Source of the DNA: Clostridia bacterium
GTDB lineage: Bacteria > Bacillota > Clostridia > Christensenellales > Borkfalkiaceae
Direction of reading: 5' to 3'
DNA: 36,856 nt
Assembly (NCBI GenBank): GCA_017545865.1
Contig: JAFWXO010000027.1
Span: 1 to 36,856 of the forward strand
Below are positions 7,353 to 16,190 of the stretch, one piece after another; position 1 is the first letter of the stretch, and the number at the start of each line of letters is the position of its first letter. The notes below the pieces were generated by a model, which saw nothing but the letters and a program-made list of their open reading frames with translations, did not search any database and was not told the DNA's origin. A program made the position numbers and the translations under genes.

Positions 7353-8522
7353 TTATTTTGCGTATTTTTTAAGATCTTCTACTCTGTCTAAACGCTCCCA
7401 TGGGAATTCAGACCTTCCGAAATGGCCGTAAGACGCAGTCTTTTTATAAATGGGCGCTCTTAAACCAAGGGTTTTGATGATAGAATACGGGCGAAGATCG
7501 AATTCTTTAGAAACGATATCTGCAAGTTCACCGTCACTTAAAACACCCGTGCCTTCGGTGCTAACAAATACCGAAATGGGTTTTGCAACGCCGATAGCGT
7601 AAGAAAGTTCGAGAGTACACTTTTTAGCAAGACCTGCCGCTACTAAGTTTTTGCAGATGTAACGCGCCATATACGCCGCGCTTCTATCAACCTTAGTTGG
7701 ATCTTTACCAGAGAAAGCGCCACCGCCGTGAGGGCAACTGCCACCGTAAGTATCAACGATAATCTTTCTACCTGTTAAACCGCTATCGCCGTGAGGTCCA
7801 CCGATTTCAAATCTACCGGTTGGGTTGATAAAATACTTGGTGTTTTCATCTAAAAGGTTTGCAGGAAGAACTGCTTTTATAACCTTTTCTAAAATATCGG
7901 CGCGAAGAGTTTCGGTTGTAACTTCATCAGAGTGTTGAGTGGAAACGACAACCGTGTCAATACGCTTAACTTCGTTCCCGTCATACTCAACGGTAACTTG
8001 GCTCTTACCGTCTGGGCGAAGGTAAGTTAAAACGCCTTGCTTTCTAACTTCGCTAAGTTTTTTGGTGAGCTTGTGCGCGAGAGTTAAAGCAATAGGCATA
8101 TATTCTTCAGTTTCATCAGTTGCGTAACCAAACATCATACCTTGGTCGCCTGCGCCAACCATATCGGCAATATCACCGCTTTCACGATGTTCAACGGAAC
8201 TGTTAACGCCGAGCGCAATGTCGGCAGATTGCTCGTTGATAGTGGTAATAACACCGCAAGTAGACGCGTCAAAACCGTATTTTGCTCTCGTGTAGCCTAT
8301 CTCTTCAACCGTTTGGCGAGCGATTTTTTGAATATCAACGTAACAATTAGTTGAAATTTCGCCCATAACGAGAATAAGACCGGTACAGCAAGCGCACTCG
8401 CAAGCAACACGGGCTTCGGGGTCTTTTTCCAAAATCGCGTCTAAAACCGCGTCGGAAATCTGGTCGCAAATTTTATCGGGGTGACCTTCAGTCACGCTTT
8501 CACTTGTAAAAAACTTGTTCAT
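7353..8522 (-). CDS. metK: S-adenosylmethionine synthetase
   Basis: 389 aa, usual size. MetK joins ATP and methionine to make S-adenosylmethionine. Visible motifs are [20 protein letters not shown] at the start, the family hexapeptide region [12 protein letters not shown] (about 121-132) and the P-loop-like [16 protein letters not shown]. It is the first gene of the run metK-ecfA1-ecfA2-ecfT-truA. The leader is only about 27 nt, too short for a SAM riboswitch. SAM made here would feed radical SAM enzymes such as the divergent neighbour and NrdG. Confidence 0.98.
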   Translation of the reverse strand: MNKFFTSESVTEGHPDKICDQISDAVLDAILEKDPEARVACECACCTGLILVMGEISTNCYVDIQKIARQTVEEIGYTRAKYGFDASTCGVITTINEQSADIALGVNSSVEHRESGDIADMVGAGDQGMMFGYATDETEEYMPIALTLAHKLTKKLSEVRKQGVLTYLRPDGKSQVTVEYDGNEVKRIDTVVVSTQHSDEVTTETLRADILEKVIKAVLPANLLDENTKYFINPTGRFEIGGPHGDSGLTGRKIIVDTYGGSCPHGGGAFSGKDPTKVDRSAAYMARYICKNLVAAGLAKKCTLELSYAIGVAKPISVFVSTEGTGVLSDGELADIVSKEFDLRPYSIIKTLGLRAPIYKKTASYGHFGRSEFPWERLDRVEDLKKYAK

Positions 8523-8555
8523 AATGCACCTAAAATTATTTTATAAAGTAAAGTT

Positions 8556-8584
8556 ATTATATAATCTTTTAAAACAATTGTCAA
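8556..8584 (-). promoter_or_regulatory. Consensus promoter of the metK operon
   Basis: On the minus strand, TTGACA (8579-8584), 17 bp, then TATAAT (8556-8561): a perfect consensus in both boxes and spacing. Its -35 overlaps the -35 of the divergent promoter. Confidence 0.85.
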
Positions 8585-8606
8585 CAAACTAAATAAGTGT
8601 TATTAT
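8578..8606 (+). promoter_or_regulatory. Divergent promoter of the PflX-like gene, predicts leaderless mRNA
   Basis: TTGTCA (8578-8583), 17 bp, then TATTAT (8601-8606). The ATG at 8613 begins 7 nt after the -10, where transcription itself should start. There is no ribosome-binding site. Confidence 0.65.
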
Positions 8607-8612
8607 TGAAAT

Positions 8613-9488
8613 ATGAGTGATAAAATTATGAGCAAATGCAACCTTTGCCCAAACTTTTGCGGAGTTAACCGCGAAAACAGCATGGGCGCTTGTGGGGTGG
8701 ACAATAAAATATCTATCGCTAAATACGGGCTTCACTACTACGAAGAACCGATAGTTTCGGGTACGCAAGGCTCGGGAACGGTGTTTTTTACGGGATGTTC
8801 TTTAAAGTGCGCTTTTTGCCAAAATTACGATCTTTCAAGGGCTAACCGCGGTAAGGTTATAACGCCCTTAGAACTTTCCGATATTTTTAAAATTTTAGAA
8901 GATAAAGGGGCGCACAATATAAACTTGGTAACCCCAACGCACTTTGTTAAAGAGATTGTAAAGGCGTTTGAAATCTACCGCCCAAGTATTCCCGTTTTAT
9001 ACAACACTCACTCCTACGAAACGGTTGAAACACTTAAAATTATCGACCCATACGTTGATATTTACCTACCAGACCTTAAATTTTGCTCTCCCTTTATCTC
9101 CGAGCGTTACACTAAAAAATCAAACTATTTTGACGTTGCAACAAAGGCAATAGAATTTATGATGCAATCAAAAAAGACCGTGATAAAAAGCGGTCTTATA
9201 AAGTCGGGAGTTATCGTTCGCCACCTTATTCTTCCAACTTGCCAAAACGATAGTTTAAAGGTTTTAGACTGGTTTTCGAGTTGCGCTAAAAACGGCGCGT
9301 ATTTATCCATTATGGCGCAGTTTACTCCACTTGTAAAGCAAGAAAAACTCCATGAACTCAACCGCAAAATAACCAAAAAAGAATACCAAAAGGTTGCTAA
9401 CTATGCGGAGAGTTTAAACCTTGAAAACGTGTTCTTGCAAGAACTGTCGTCTGCTAGCGAAGAGTATATTCCTGAGTGGGATTATTGA
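8613..9488 (+). CDS. Radical SAM protein, PflX-like (COG1313 type)
   Basis: 291 aa. The radical SAM cluster motif CxxxCxxC is Cys62, Cys66 and Cys69 in FFTGCSLKCAFCQNYDLSR. A second cysteine group at the N-terminus, Cys9, Cys12, Cys16 and Cys27 (CNLCPNFCGVNR then GACG), is typical of the PflX family. This family is related to pyruvate formate-lyase activase but its substrate is not firmly known. The start at 8613 is accepted because the promoter places transcription initiation on this ATG; an in-frame ATG at 8628 would also keep all cysteines. No pyruvate formate-lyase gene is adjacent. Confidence 0.88.
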   Translation: MSDKIMSKCNLCPNFCGVNRENSMGACGVDNKISIAKYGLHYYEEPIVSGTQGSGTVFFTGCSLKCAFCQNYDLSRANRGKVITPLELSDIFKILEDKGAHNINLVTPTHFVKEIVKAFEIYRPSIPVLYNTHSYETVETLKIIDPYVDIYLPDLKFCSPFISERYTKKSNYFDVATKAIEFMMQSKKTVIKSGLIKSGVIVRHLILPTCQNDSLKVLDWFSSCAKNGAYLSIMAQFTPLVKQEKLHELNRKITKKEYQKVANYAESLNLENVFLQELSSASEEYIPEWDY

Positions 9489-9490
9489 TT

Positions 9491-9616
9491 TTATTTCTTT
9501 TTTGATTTAAGTTTTTTTAAGTGGAAATACTCTTTTAGTATTCCACCCACTTCACTTGGCTCGGCGTAAGTTAACTTGTTTAAAACTTGCTCGTAATCTT
9601 TATCTCTTTTTCTCAT
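9491..9616 (-). CDS. Possible 41-aa basic protein
   Basis: An open frame from ATG 9614-9616, starting MRKRDKDYEQ and ending in KKLKSKKK; 41 aa, highly charged. The longer frame reading back into proC is unlikely because the proC terminator lies between. I see no ribosome-binding site and no good promoter, so it may be chance. It would run convergent to the PflX-like gene. No family recognised. Confidence 0.3.
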   Translation of the reverse strand: MRKRDKDYEQVLNKLTYAEPSEVGGILKEYFHLKKLKSKKK

Positions 9617-9640
9617 AGAGATATTTTGAGTTAAAATATT

Positions 9641-9671
9641 AAAAAAATGCGTACCAAACGGTACGCAATTT
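9641..9671 (-). terminator. Terminator of proBAC
   Basis: Stem GCGTACC (9649-9655) with GGTACGC (9660-9666), loop of 4. On the minus strand it begins 5 nt after the proC stop and is followed by seven T. Confidence 0.85.
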
Positions 9672-10460
9672 TTATTTGCCAAGTTCTTTACTACGCTCTG
9701 CGCAACGAGTAGCGCAATCGTCAATAATCTTTAAAAGGTTTCCTTCTTCAAAAGCGGAAAGCCCAGCGAGTGTCGTGCCACCTTTAGAGCAAACGTCGGA
9801 TATAAGTTCGTTTATATCTCTATCGTCGTTTTCAATCATTTTTGCCGAGCCTATTATACTTTGAACTAAAAGTTTTTTAGCCACGTCAAACGGAACGCCA
9901 CGCTTTAAACTGCTTTCCAAAAAGCCTTTGTAGAAATAATACTCAAACGCCGTGAAACTACCGCCTATGGGAATAACGTCGTCCATAAGATCTTCTGAAA
10001 TTTCAACTACTTTGCCTATCTCGTTCATAATATTGATAGCAAGTTGTTTATCGCTTTCACTAGTTAAAGAGTTAAAACAAATAACGCTACTTGCTTCACC
10101 TATAAGCGCGGCGGTGTTTGGCATAACCCTTGCAACCCTAACGCCTTTAATAGCGTTTTCAATAGTAGCAATTTTAATGCCTGCCGCAATAGTTATTATA
10201 AGTTTGTTTTTAGCAACGCTACTAATAGAAGATAAAAGCGCGTTGAAATCTTGTGGCTTTATAGCCAAGATAATAACGTCAACTTTTTCGCACAGTTCAA
10301 AAACGGTTGAACAAACGAAAACGCCTTGTTCTTTAAGTGATAAAACAACCTTTTCATTAAGTTCGTAAACGAAAATATCTTCAAGCGGAAAAACTTTGTT
10401 TTTGATTTTGGATAAAATGCTTCCGCCCATTTTACCGCATCCTATAAAACCTATTCTCAT
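9672..10460 (-). CDS. proC: Pyrroline-5-carboxylate reductase
   Basis: 262 aa. ProC carries out the last step of proline synthesis, NAD(P)H reduction of pyrroline-5-carboxylate. The N-terminal dinucleotide-binding stretch is MRIGFIGCGKMGGSI. Later family parts are RVMPNTAALIGEASSV and the C-terminal SKGGTTLAGLSAFEEGN. It overlaps the end of proA by 4 nt, so proB, proA and proC form one operon that takes glutamate to proline. Confidence 0.96.
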   Translation of the reverse strand: MRIGFIGCGKMGGSILSKIKNKVFPLEDIFVYELNEKVVLSLKEQGVFVCSTVFELCEKVDVIILAIKPQDFNALLSSISSVAKNKLIITIAAGIKIATIENAIKGVRVARVMPNTAALIGEASSVICFNSLTSESDKQLAINIMNEIGKVVEISEDLMDDVIPIGGSFTAFEYYFYKGFLESSLKRGVPFDVAKKLLVQSIIGSAKMIENDDRDINELISDVCSKGGTTLAGLSAFEEGNLLKIIDDCATRCAERSKELGK

Positions 10461-11677
10461 CTAATTTCACCGTTTCCTTCGATAACGTATTTATAAGAAG
10501 TTATTTCTTTAAGCCCCATAGGACCGCGCGCGTGAAGTTTTTGAGTGCTAATTCCTATCTCAGCGCCCATGCCAAAACAACCGCCGTCACTAAACCTTGT
10601 TGACGCGTTTGCATACGCGCAAGCGCTGTCAACCGAACTTAAAAACTTATCAATAACCGCCTTATCGCTTGATATTATGCACTCGGAGTGCTTAGTTGAA
10701 TACTTTGCGATATGATCGAGCGCATCATCTAATCCGCTAACCACTTTAACGGATAAATCAAGAGCGTTGTACTCTATAAAGTAACCATCTTCATCAATAA
10801 TTTCGCCGTTTAAATAACGAGCCGTTTCTTTATCAACGTGGAGCGTAACGCCCTTATTTTTAGCAAAATCTTCAACGAGCGGACAAAAACTTTTTGCAAT
10901 TTCACGATCAACTAAAAGCGTTTCAAGTGAGTTGCAAACTGCGGGTTTTGACGTTTTAGCGTTATCGATAATTTTAATCGCCATATCAAAATCAGCAGAA
11001 CTATGAACGTAAGTATGGCAAACGCCTGCGCCCGTTTCAATAACGGGAACAACGGCATTTTCAACAACGTGATTGATAAGGTTTTTGCTACCCCTTGGAA
11101 TAATAAGATCAACGTAGCCTTTTGCTTTTAAAAGTTCATCGGCTTCATCACGCCCAGAAAGGAGCATAATTGAAGTTTCAGGGATATACGGCGCGATTGC
11201 CTTTTTGATAATTTCAACTAAAATTTCGTTGGTGTTTTTGGCTTCTTTACCGCCCTTTAACACACAAGCATTGCCCGTTTTGAAACATAAAACTGAAACG
11301 TCAACGGTAACGTTTGGGCGCGCCTCGTAAATAACGCCGATGACGCCGAGCGGAACTCTTATCTTTTTAATTTTAAGCCCGTCACGAGAAATAAAATCTT
11401 CTAAAACGTCGCCAACGGGGTCACTCAGGTCAACCACCTTTAAAACGTCACTTGCGATTTGCTCGATTTGTTCCTTTTTTAAAGTGAGCCTTGCAATCAT
11501 ACTCTCTTTAATGCCGTTGGTTTTGGCGCACGCTAAGTCCTTTTCGTTTTCTTTAACGATAACGTCAATATTTTCTATAAGGGCGTTAGAAATTGCTTTT
11601 AACGCTTGGTTTTTAACCGCCGTTGGCGTTTGAGATAACACTCTTGACGCCGAACGAATACTTGAAAAATCTATCAT
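10457..11677 (-). CDS. proA: Glutamate-5-semialdehyde dehydrogenase (gamma-glutamyl phosphate reductase)
   Basis: 406 aa. ProA reduces gamma-glutamyl phosphate from ProB to glutamate semialdehyde, which cyclises for ProC. The catalytic cysteine of this aldehyde-dehydrogenase family fits Cys248 in SKPAVCNSLETLLVD. Other matches are VPLGVIGVIYEARPNVTVD (108-126) and IPRGSKNLI (193-201). An AAAGG site sits between the proB stop and the proA ATG, which are 1 nt apart. Confidence 0.97.
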   Translation of the reverse strand: MIDFSSIRSASRVLSQTPTAVKNQALKAISNALIENIDVIVKENEKDLACAKTNGIKESMIARLTLKKEQIEQIASDVLKVVDLSDPVGDVLEDFISRDGLKIKKIRVPLGVIGVIYEARPNVTVDVSVLCFKTGNACVLKGGKEAKNTNEILVEIIKKAIAPYIPETSIMLLSGRDEADELLKAKGYVDLIIPRGSKNLINHVVENAVVPVIETGAGVCHTYVHSSADFDMAIKIIDNAKTSKPAVCNSLETLLVDREIAKSFCPLVEDFAKNKGVTLHVDKETARYLNGEIIDEDGYFIEYNALDLSVKVVSGLDDALDHIAKYSTKHSECIISSDKAVIDKFLSSVDSACAYANASTRFSDGGCFGMGAEIGISTQKLHARGPMGLKEITSYKYVIEGNGEIR

Positions 11678-11678
11678 A

Positions 11679-12746
11679 TTAACCTTTGATAATGCTAATG
11701 TTATTTGCGTGAATTACAAGTTGCGCTTGAAGTTCGCTATTTGCCCTTAAAGCCTTTAACGTATCGCTACCAAACGCAACGATGCCCTTTGCGATCACTG
11801 CTCCGTCCAAAGAGCAAATTTCAACAACGCTACCGCTTGCAAAAGTGCCCTTTAAGTCAGTTATACCGCAAGATAATAAACTTTTGCGGTTAATAATAGC
11901 CTTTTCCGCTCCACCGTCAACGAAGATTTTACCGCTAACGTTAGCGCACGATAAAAGCCAGTTTTTTCTTACGGGCATATTGCCTGACGGCATAAATAAC
12001 GTGCCTAAATTTTCACCTGAAACAACCTTTGACAAGTCTTTTATTTTGCCGTTGCCAACGATCATCATACTAATTGCTGAATTACCGCAAATAGTGCCTG
12101 CTCTAAGTTTGGTTATCATACCGCCCGTTCCAACTTTTGACGACGGGGCTTTTGCTAAACCCATAACGCCACTATCAATTTTTTCAACAATAGAAATAAG
12201 CTTAGCGTCTTTATGCTCGGAGGGGTTTTTATCGTAAAGCCCGTCAACGTCAGAAATAATAACGAGCATATCAGCGCCGATATTGAGCGCAATCATAGCG
12301 GCAAGCGTGTCGTTATCGCCAACCTTAATCTCTTCAGTGGCGAGCGCATCGTTCTCGTTGATGATAGGCAAAACGCCGTAATCAAAAAGCGCGGTTAAGG
12401 TGTTGTTTAAGTTAACCATACGGTTGCGATTACCAAAGTCATCGTGCGATAAAAGTATTTGAGCGGGCTTTATGGAAACCTTTTCAAAAATCTCTTCATA
12501 CTTTTCCATAAGATACATTTGACCTATCGCCGCAAGCGCTTGCTTTTTGGGAAGTTCAGTAGGCTTAGACGAAAGCGCTAAATTTTGCATACCCGTTGCA
12601 ATAGCGCCCGAAGTTATAAGGCACACTTCAACGCCTAAATCTCTTATTTTTTTAATTTCACTTGCAAGTATTTCAATCTCTTTTTCGGCAAAATTGCCAT
12701 TAGAAAAGAGTGAAGACGAGCCGATTTTTAAAACTAACCTTTTCAT
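11679..12746 (-). CDS. proB: Glutamate 5-kinase
   Basis: 355 aa from ATG 12744-12746 (MKRLVLKIGSSSLF). A longer frame opens further upstream, but that part overlaps the promoter and the dut terminator, so the shorter start is right. ProB phosphorylates glutamate, the first and usually proline-inhibited step. The amino-acid kinase domain covers about 1-250 (SGAIATGMQ, NENDALATEEIKVGDND, ISDVDGLYDKNPS), and the last 100 residues fit the C-terminal PUA domain seen in full-length ProB. There is no ribosome-binding site and transcription is predicted to begin on the A of the ATG. Confidence 0.95.
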   Translation of the reverse strand: MKRLVLKIGSSSLFSNGNFAEKEIEILASEIKKIRDLGVEVCLITSGAIATGMQNLALSSKPTELPKKQALAAIGQMYLMEKYEEIFEKVSIKPAQILLSHDDFGNRNRMVNLNNTLTALFDYGVLPIINENDALATEEIKVGDNDTLAAMIALNIGADMLVIISDVDGLYDKNPSEHKDAKLISIVEKIDSGVMGLAKAPSSKVGTGGMITKLRAGTICGNSAISMMIVGNGKIKDLSKVVSGENLGTLFMPSGNMPVRKNWLLSCANVSGKIFVDGGAEKAIINRKSLLSCGITDLKGTFASGSVVEICSLDGAVIAKGIVAFGSDTLKALRANSELQAQLVIHANNISIIKG

Positions 12747-12753
12747 AGAAATA

Positions 12754-12782
12754 ATTTTATCACTAAAAAAGCCATAAGTCAA
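12754..12782 (-). promoter_or_regulatory. Promoter of proBAC, predicts leaderless mRNA
   Basis: On the minus strand, TTGACT (12777-12782), 17 bp, then TAAAAT (12754-12759), then 7 nt to the ATG. The sequence before the ATG (TTATTTCT) has no Shine-Dalgarno. Confidence 0.7.
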
Positions 12783-12811
12783 TAAAAAAACTTGAAGCAA
12801 ATTGCTTCAAG
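12781..12811 (-). terminator. Terminator after dut
   Basis: Stem CTTGAAGC (12791-12798) with GCTTCAAG (12804-12811), 5-nt loop, followed on the minus strand by a T run. The next promoter (proB) begins directly after it. Confidence 0.85.
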
Positions 12812-12825
12812 TTTGATTATATATA

Positions 12826-13269
12826 TTATTTATTACCCGTTGAGCCAAACCCGCCTGCGCCACGCTCGGTTTCGTCCAAAACGTCCGCTTCTTCGTAATT
12901 TACCGCAAAATACGGAGTGATTACCATTTGAGCAATTCTCTCGCCTTCGGCTACCGTTTGCGAAACTGTGCCGTGATTGTGGAGCGCAACTTTAATTTCC
13001 CCACGATAGTCGCTATCGATAACGCCAACTTTGTTTGCGGGGGCTAAGCCTTTTTTGCACGCAAGCCCACTTCTAGCGTAAATAAGACCAACCGTTCCAA
13101 CGGGGATAGCGGTAGATAAACCAGTGCCTATAAACTTAGTTTCGCCCGGGGCAATAACAATTTCGCCTTCGGCGCTATAAAGGTCTGCACCGGCGGAAAA
13201 TTCCGTTCCAAAAGTTGGAGTTTTCGCCTTATCGCTTAATTTTTTAAATTTAACCGTTATTGAGTTCAT
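12826..13269 (-). CDS. dut: Deoxyuridine 5'-triphosphate nucleotidohydrolase (dUTPase)
   Basis: 147 aa, usual trimeric dUTPase size. It splits dUTP to dUMP and pyrophosphate, which keeps uracil out of DNA and supplies dTMP synthesis. Conserved motifs are GADLYS, YARSGLACKKG, GVIDSDYRGEI, GERIAQMV and the C-terminal glycine-rich RGAGGFGSTG. Its start overlaps the end of nrdG by 20 nt. Together with nrdD and nrdG it makes a nucleotide-supply group. Confidence 0.97.
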   Translation of the reverse strand: MNSITVKFKKLSDKAKTPTFGTEFSAGADLYSAEGEIVIAPGETKFIGTGLSTAIPVGTVGLIYARSGLACKKGLAPANKVGVIDSDYRGEIKVALHNHGTVSQTVAEGERIAQMVITPYFAVNYEEADVLDETERGAGGFGSTGNK

Positions 13270-13780
13270 GTAAAACTATTTCCCCTTTTTCAAGTGATTG
13301 TTTAACTAAAATAATGCGTTGATTTTCAGAGCCCCTAAAATTTAAAGAGATGTTTTTTTGGCTTTCGATAAACCTACCGTCAACCAAAACGTCAATAAGT
13401 GAAAGCATATCTAAAGTAATATCCGTTTTCGCCCTACTTTCGTTTAACAGTTCTTTATCAAAAAGATAGCCGGTGTAACACCAAATATCTTTGTTTGGAT
13501 AAATCTCTTTAACACGCTTTAAAAAAGGATATAACGCCTTTTGATTTTCAGGCTCGAAAGGTTCGCCACCGAGTAACGACAACCCGTCAATAAAATCACT
13601 ATCAAGCGATTTTATGATTTTATCTTCAATTTCTTTAGTGAAAGGCTCGCCGTAATTAAAATCCCACGCTTCGCTATTAAAACAACCTTTGCATTTATGA
13701 GTACAACCCGAAACGAAGAGTGAAGTTCTCACTCCCGTTCCGTTTGCTATATCGTTAAATTTTATAGTTGCAAAGTTCAT
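13250..13780 (-). CDS. nrdG: Anaerobic ribonucleotide reductase activating protein
   Basis: 176 aa radical SAM enzyme. It uses SAM and a [4Fe-4S] cluster to place the glycyl radical on NrdD. The cluster motif is Cys26, Cys30 and Cys33 in SGCTHKCKGCFNSEAW, and LLGGEPFEPEN follows. There is no clear ribosome-binding site before the ATG, and 193 nt separate it from nrdD, most of it a structured repeat. Its translation or transcription may therefore be uncoupled from nrdD. Confidence 0.95.
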   Translation of the reverse strand: MNFATIKFNDIANGTGVRTSLFVSGCTHKCKGCFNSEAWDFNYGEPFTKEIEDKIIKSLDSDFIDGLSLLGGEPFEPENQKALYPFLKRVKEIYPNKDIWCYTGYLFDKELLNESRAKTDITLDMLSLIDVLVDGRFIESQKNISLNFRGSENQRIILVKQSLEKGEIVLHELNNG

Positions 13781-13850
13781 ATTAGCGAATAATTAAAAAT
13801 TGATTTTGTTTTTTATTGATAAAAATATTTTATGATATTAGTTTGATAGA

Positions 13851-13983
13851 ACACTTTAAGCCGTTAGTTGCAAGCAAGACAAGGCTCGCAAAGTGTTTTG
13901 GATGAAATAGACCTTTTGGTCATTGAAGTCAAAACACGAAGCAGTAACGCAGTATTGCGCCGCAAATAACGTCTTAAAGGTGT
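13851..13983. repeat. Structured repeat copy 1, between nrdD and nrdG, with inverted ends
   Basis: A 133-bp element bounded by imperfect inverted repeats (13851-13871 and 13962-13983, 19 matches with one gap and two mismatches). Inside, GTGTTTTG (13893-13900) pairs with CAAAACAC (13930-13937) around GACC-TTTT-GGTC (13910-13921). It ends in GCAGTAACGCAGTATTGCG plus CCG (13941-13962), which contains a CGCA/TGCG hairpin. The core 13910-13962 recurs at 31980-32033. The right end covers the last codons and stop of nrdD. Confidence 0.75.
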
Positions 13984-16151
13984 AAAACTCTTTCTTTAAT
14001 TTCCTGAGTCCTACCTTGGTTCCAGTATTGAGTGCCGATGTAACCACAGGTTCTACGAGCAACGTTCATCTTGGTTTGATCACGGTTGCCACAATTTGGG
14101 CATTCCCAAACGAGCTTACCGTCAGCATCGGTTACGATTTGAATTTCGCCGTTGTAACCACAGTTTTGGCAATAGTCACTCTTAGTGTTGAGTTCCGCAT
14201 ACATTATGTTTTCATAGATAAATTGCATAACTTTTAATACCGCGGGGATATTGTGTTGCATGTTGGGAACTTCAACGTAACTGATTGCGCCACCCGGGGA
14301 TAACGCTTGGAATTCCGCTTCTTCTTTAAGTTTAGTGAACGCGTCAATCTCTTCGGTAACGTGGATATGATAACTGTTAGTGATGTAGTTTTTATCGGTA
14401 ACGCCTTCGATTATGCCAAAGCGTTGTTGAAGGGCTTTAGCGAACTTATAAGTGGTGCTTTCAAGCGGAGTGCCGTATAACGAATAGTCAACGTGTTCGG
14501 CTCTCTTCCACTTAGCAGTGTATTCGTTAAGCGTTTTCATAATTTTAAGACCGAATTCTTTGCCTTCGGGCTCGGTGAGTTTTTTACCCGTCATAGCGTA
14601 AACGGTTTCCCAAAGACCAGCGTAACCGAGAGAAATAGTAGAATAACCACCGTGTAAAAGCTTATCGATAGTTTCGCCCGGTTTAAGCCTTGCAAGAGCG
14701 CCGTGTTGCCATAAAATAGGAGCAGCGTCTGACACAGTTCCCGATAAACGTTCGTGACGGCATTGTAACGCTTCGTGGCAAAGTTCCATACGTTCAGCGA
14801 ACACCTTCCAGAATAAGTTCATATCGCGTTTAGCAGAAAGGGCAATATCAACAAGGTTTACAGTTACTACGCCTTGGTTAAATCTTCCGTAGTATTTGGG
14901 CTTACCGTCTTCGTCAACGTAAGGCGTTAAGAAGGAACGGCAACCCATACAGGTATAGCAGTGACCTTCGCCGTTTTTATCCTTTTTGAGTTCGAGCATA
15001 ATCTTTTCAGAAATATAGTCGGGAACCATGCGCTTCGCAGTACATTCAGCGGCAAGTTTGGTAAGATAGAAATAAGGCGTGCCTTCTCTAACGTTTTGTT
15101 CTTCTAAAACGTAAATAAGTTTGGGGAAAGCAGGCGTAATGTAAACGCCGTTTTCGTTCTTAACACCGCGAATTCTTTGAACGAGAGTTTCTTCAATCAT
15201 AATAGCAAGGTCTTGCTTTTCACGTTCGTTCTTCGCTTCGCCAAGATACATAAACACAGTGATAAACGGCGCTTGGCCGTTAGTGGTCATAAGAGTTACA
15301 ACTTGGTATTGAATAGTTTGAATACCCCTTCTAACTTCTTCACGAACGCGCTTTTCAACGATTTTAGCAAGCGCTTCATCGGAAACTACAACGTTAGCGT
15401 CTTTAAACTCTTCCTTTACTTCGTTAGTGATTTTTTCACGAGAAATTTGAACGAAAGGCGCTAAGTGAGTAAGAGATATACTTTGACCACCGTATTGAGA
15501 AGACGCTACTTGCGCGATAATTTGGGTTGCTATGTTACAAGCAGTTGAAAAACTGTGCGGTTTTTCAATCATAGTGCCGGAAATTACCGTGCCGTTTTGA
15601 AGCATATCTTCAAGGTTAACAAGGTCACAGTTGTGCATCCTTTGAGCGTAATAATCGGCATCGTGGAAGTGAATAACCCCGTCTTCATGCGCGGTTACGA
15701 TATGCTGAGGAAGAAGAATACGCTTAGTTATATCTTTTGAAACCTCGCCCGCCATATAGTCGCGTTGGACGCTGTTAACGGTGGGGTTTTTGTTAGAGTT
15801 TTCTTGCTTAACTTCTTCGTTATTACAATCGATGAGCGATAAAATTCTATCGTCAGTCGTGTTGGCTTTACGAACGAGTTGACGCTTATAACGGTAAGTT
15901 ATGTAAGTTCTTGCTAAGTTGAACGCTCCAAGACGCATAATTTCATTTTCAACAAGGTCTTGAATTTCTTCAACGCTTAAAGAACGCGTTCTTGACGCGC
16001 AAATATCCGCAACCCTTTTTGCAATGTCACGTATTGCGTCTTCTGAAATTCTATCGTCTTCAATAACTTCGTTGTTCGCCTTGATAACAGCGCCCAAAAT
16101 CTTGTCTAAATTAAAATCTACTTCTTTTCCGCTTCTTTTGATTATCTTCAT
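13974..16151 (-). CDS. nrdD: Anaerobic ribonucleoside-triphosphate reductase
   Basis: 725 aa, complete. This class III glycyl-radical enzyme makes dNTPs without oxygen. An ATP-cone regulatory domain fills about residues 1-95. The catalytic domain follows, then a zinc site made of two CxxC pairs (CQNC and CPNC). The radical site is Gly703 in RRTCGYIGTQYW near the C-terminus. A GAGG ribosome-binding site precedes the ATG. An NrdR-like box lies about 110 nt upstream, and the 3' end runs into the structured repeat. Confidence 0.98.
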   Translation of the reverse strand: MKIIKRSGKEVDFNLDKILGAVIKANNEVIEDDRISEDAIRDIAKRVADICASRTRSLSVEEIQDLVENEIMRLGAFNLARTYITYRYKRQLVRKANTTDDRILSLIDCNNEEVKQENSNKNPTVNSVQRDYMAGEVSKDITKRILLPQHIVTAHEDGVIHFHDADYYAQRMHNCDLVNLEDMLQNGTVISGTMIEKPHSFSTACNIATQIIAQVASSQYGGQSISLTHLAPFVQISREKITNEVKEEFKDANVVVSDEALAKIVEKRVREEVRRGIQTIQYQVVTLMTTNGQAPFITVFMYLGEAKNEREKQDLAIMIEETLVQRIRGVKNENGVYITPAFPKLIYVLEEQNVREGTPYFYLTKLAAECTAKRMVPDYISEKIMLELKKDKNGEGHCYTCMGCRSFLTPYVDEDGKPKYYGRFNQGVVTVNLVDIALSAKRDMNLFWKVFAERMELCHEALQCRHERLSGTVSDAAPILWQHGALARLKPGETIDKLLHGGYSTISLGYAGLWETVYAMTGKKLTEPEGKEFGLKIMKTLNEYTAKWKRAEHVDYSLYGTPLESTTYKFAKALQQRFGIIEGVTDKNYITNSYHIHVTEEIDAFTKLKEEAEFQALSPGGAISYVEVPNMQHNIPAVLKVMQFIYENIMYAELNTKSDYCQNCGYNGEIQIVTDADGKLVWECPNCGNRDQTKMNVARRTCGYIGTQYWNQGRTQEIKERVLHL

Positions 16152-16190
16152 AATTTACCTCTAATTATCTTCTTTTCGTGGTGCTTTATT

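Noticed and set aside
8523-8612. SAM riboswitch before metK
   Set aside because: The whole intergenic gap is 90 nt and the predicted leader about 27 nt; no riboswitch fold fits.
12747-12800. 18-residue N-terminal extension of ProB
   Set aside because: It would cover the proB promoter and reach into the dut terminator. The kinase fold starts at MKRLVLKIGSSS.
13856-14062. 68-codon minus-strand frame across the nrdD end and the repeat
   Set aside because: It overlaps nrdD in another frame, has no ribosome-binding site and is made largely from the structured repeat.
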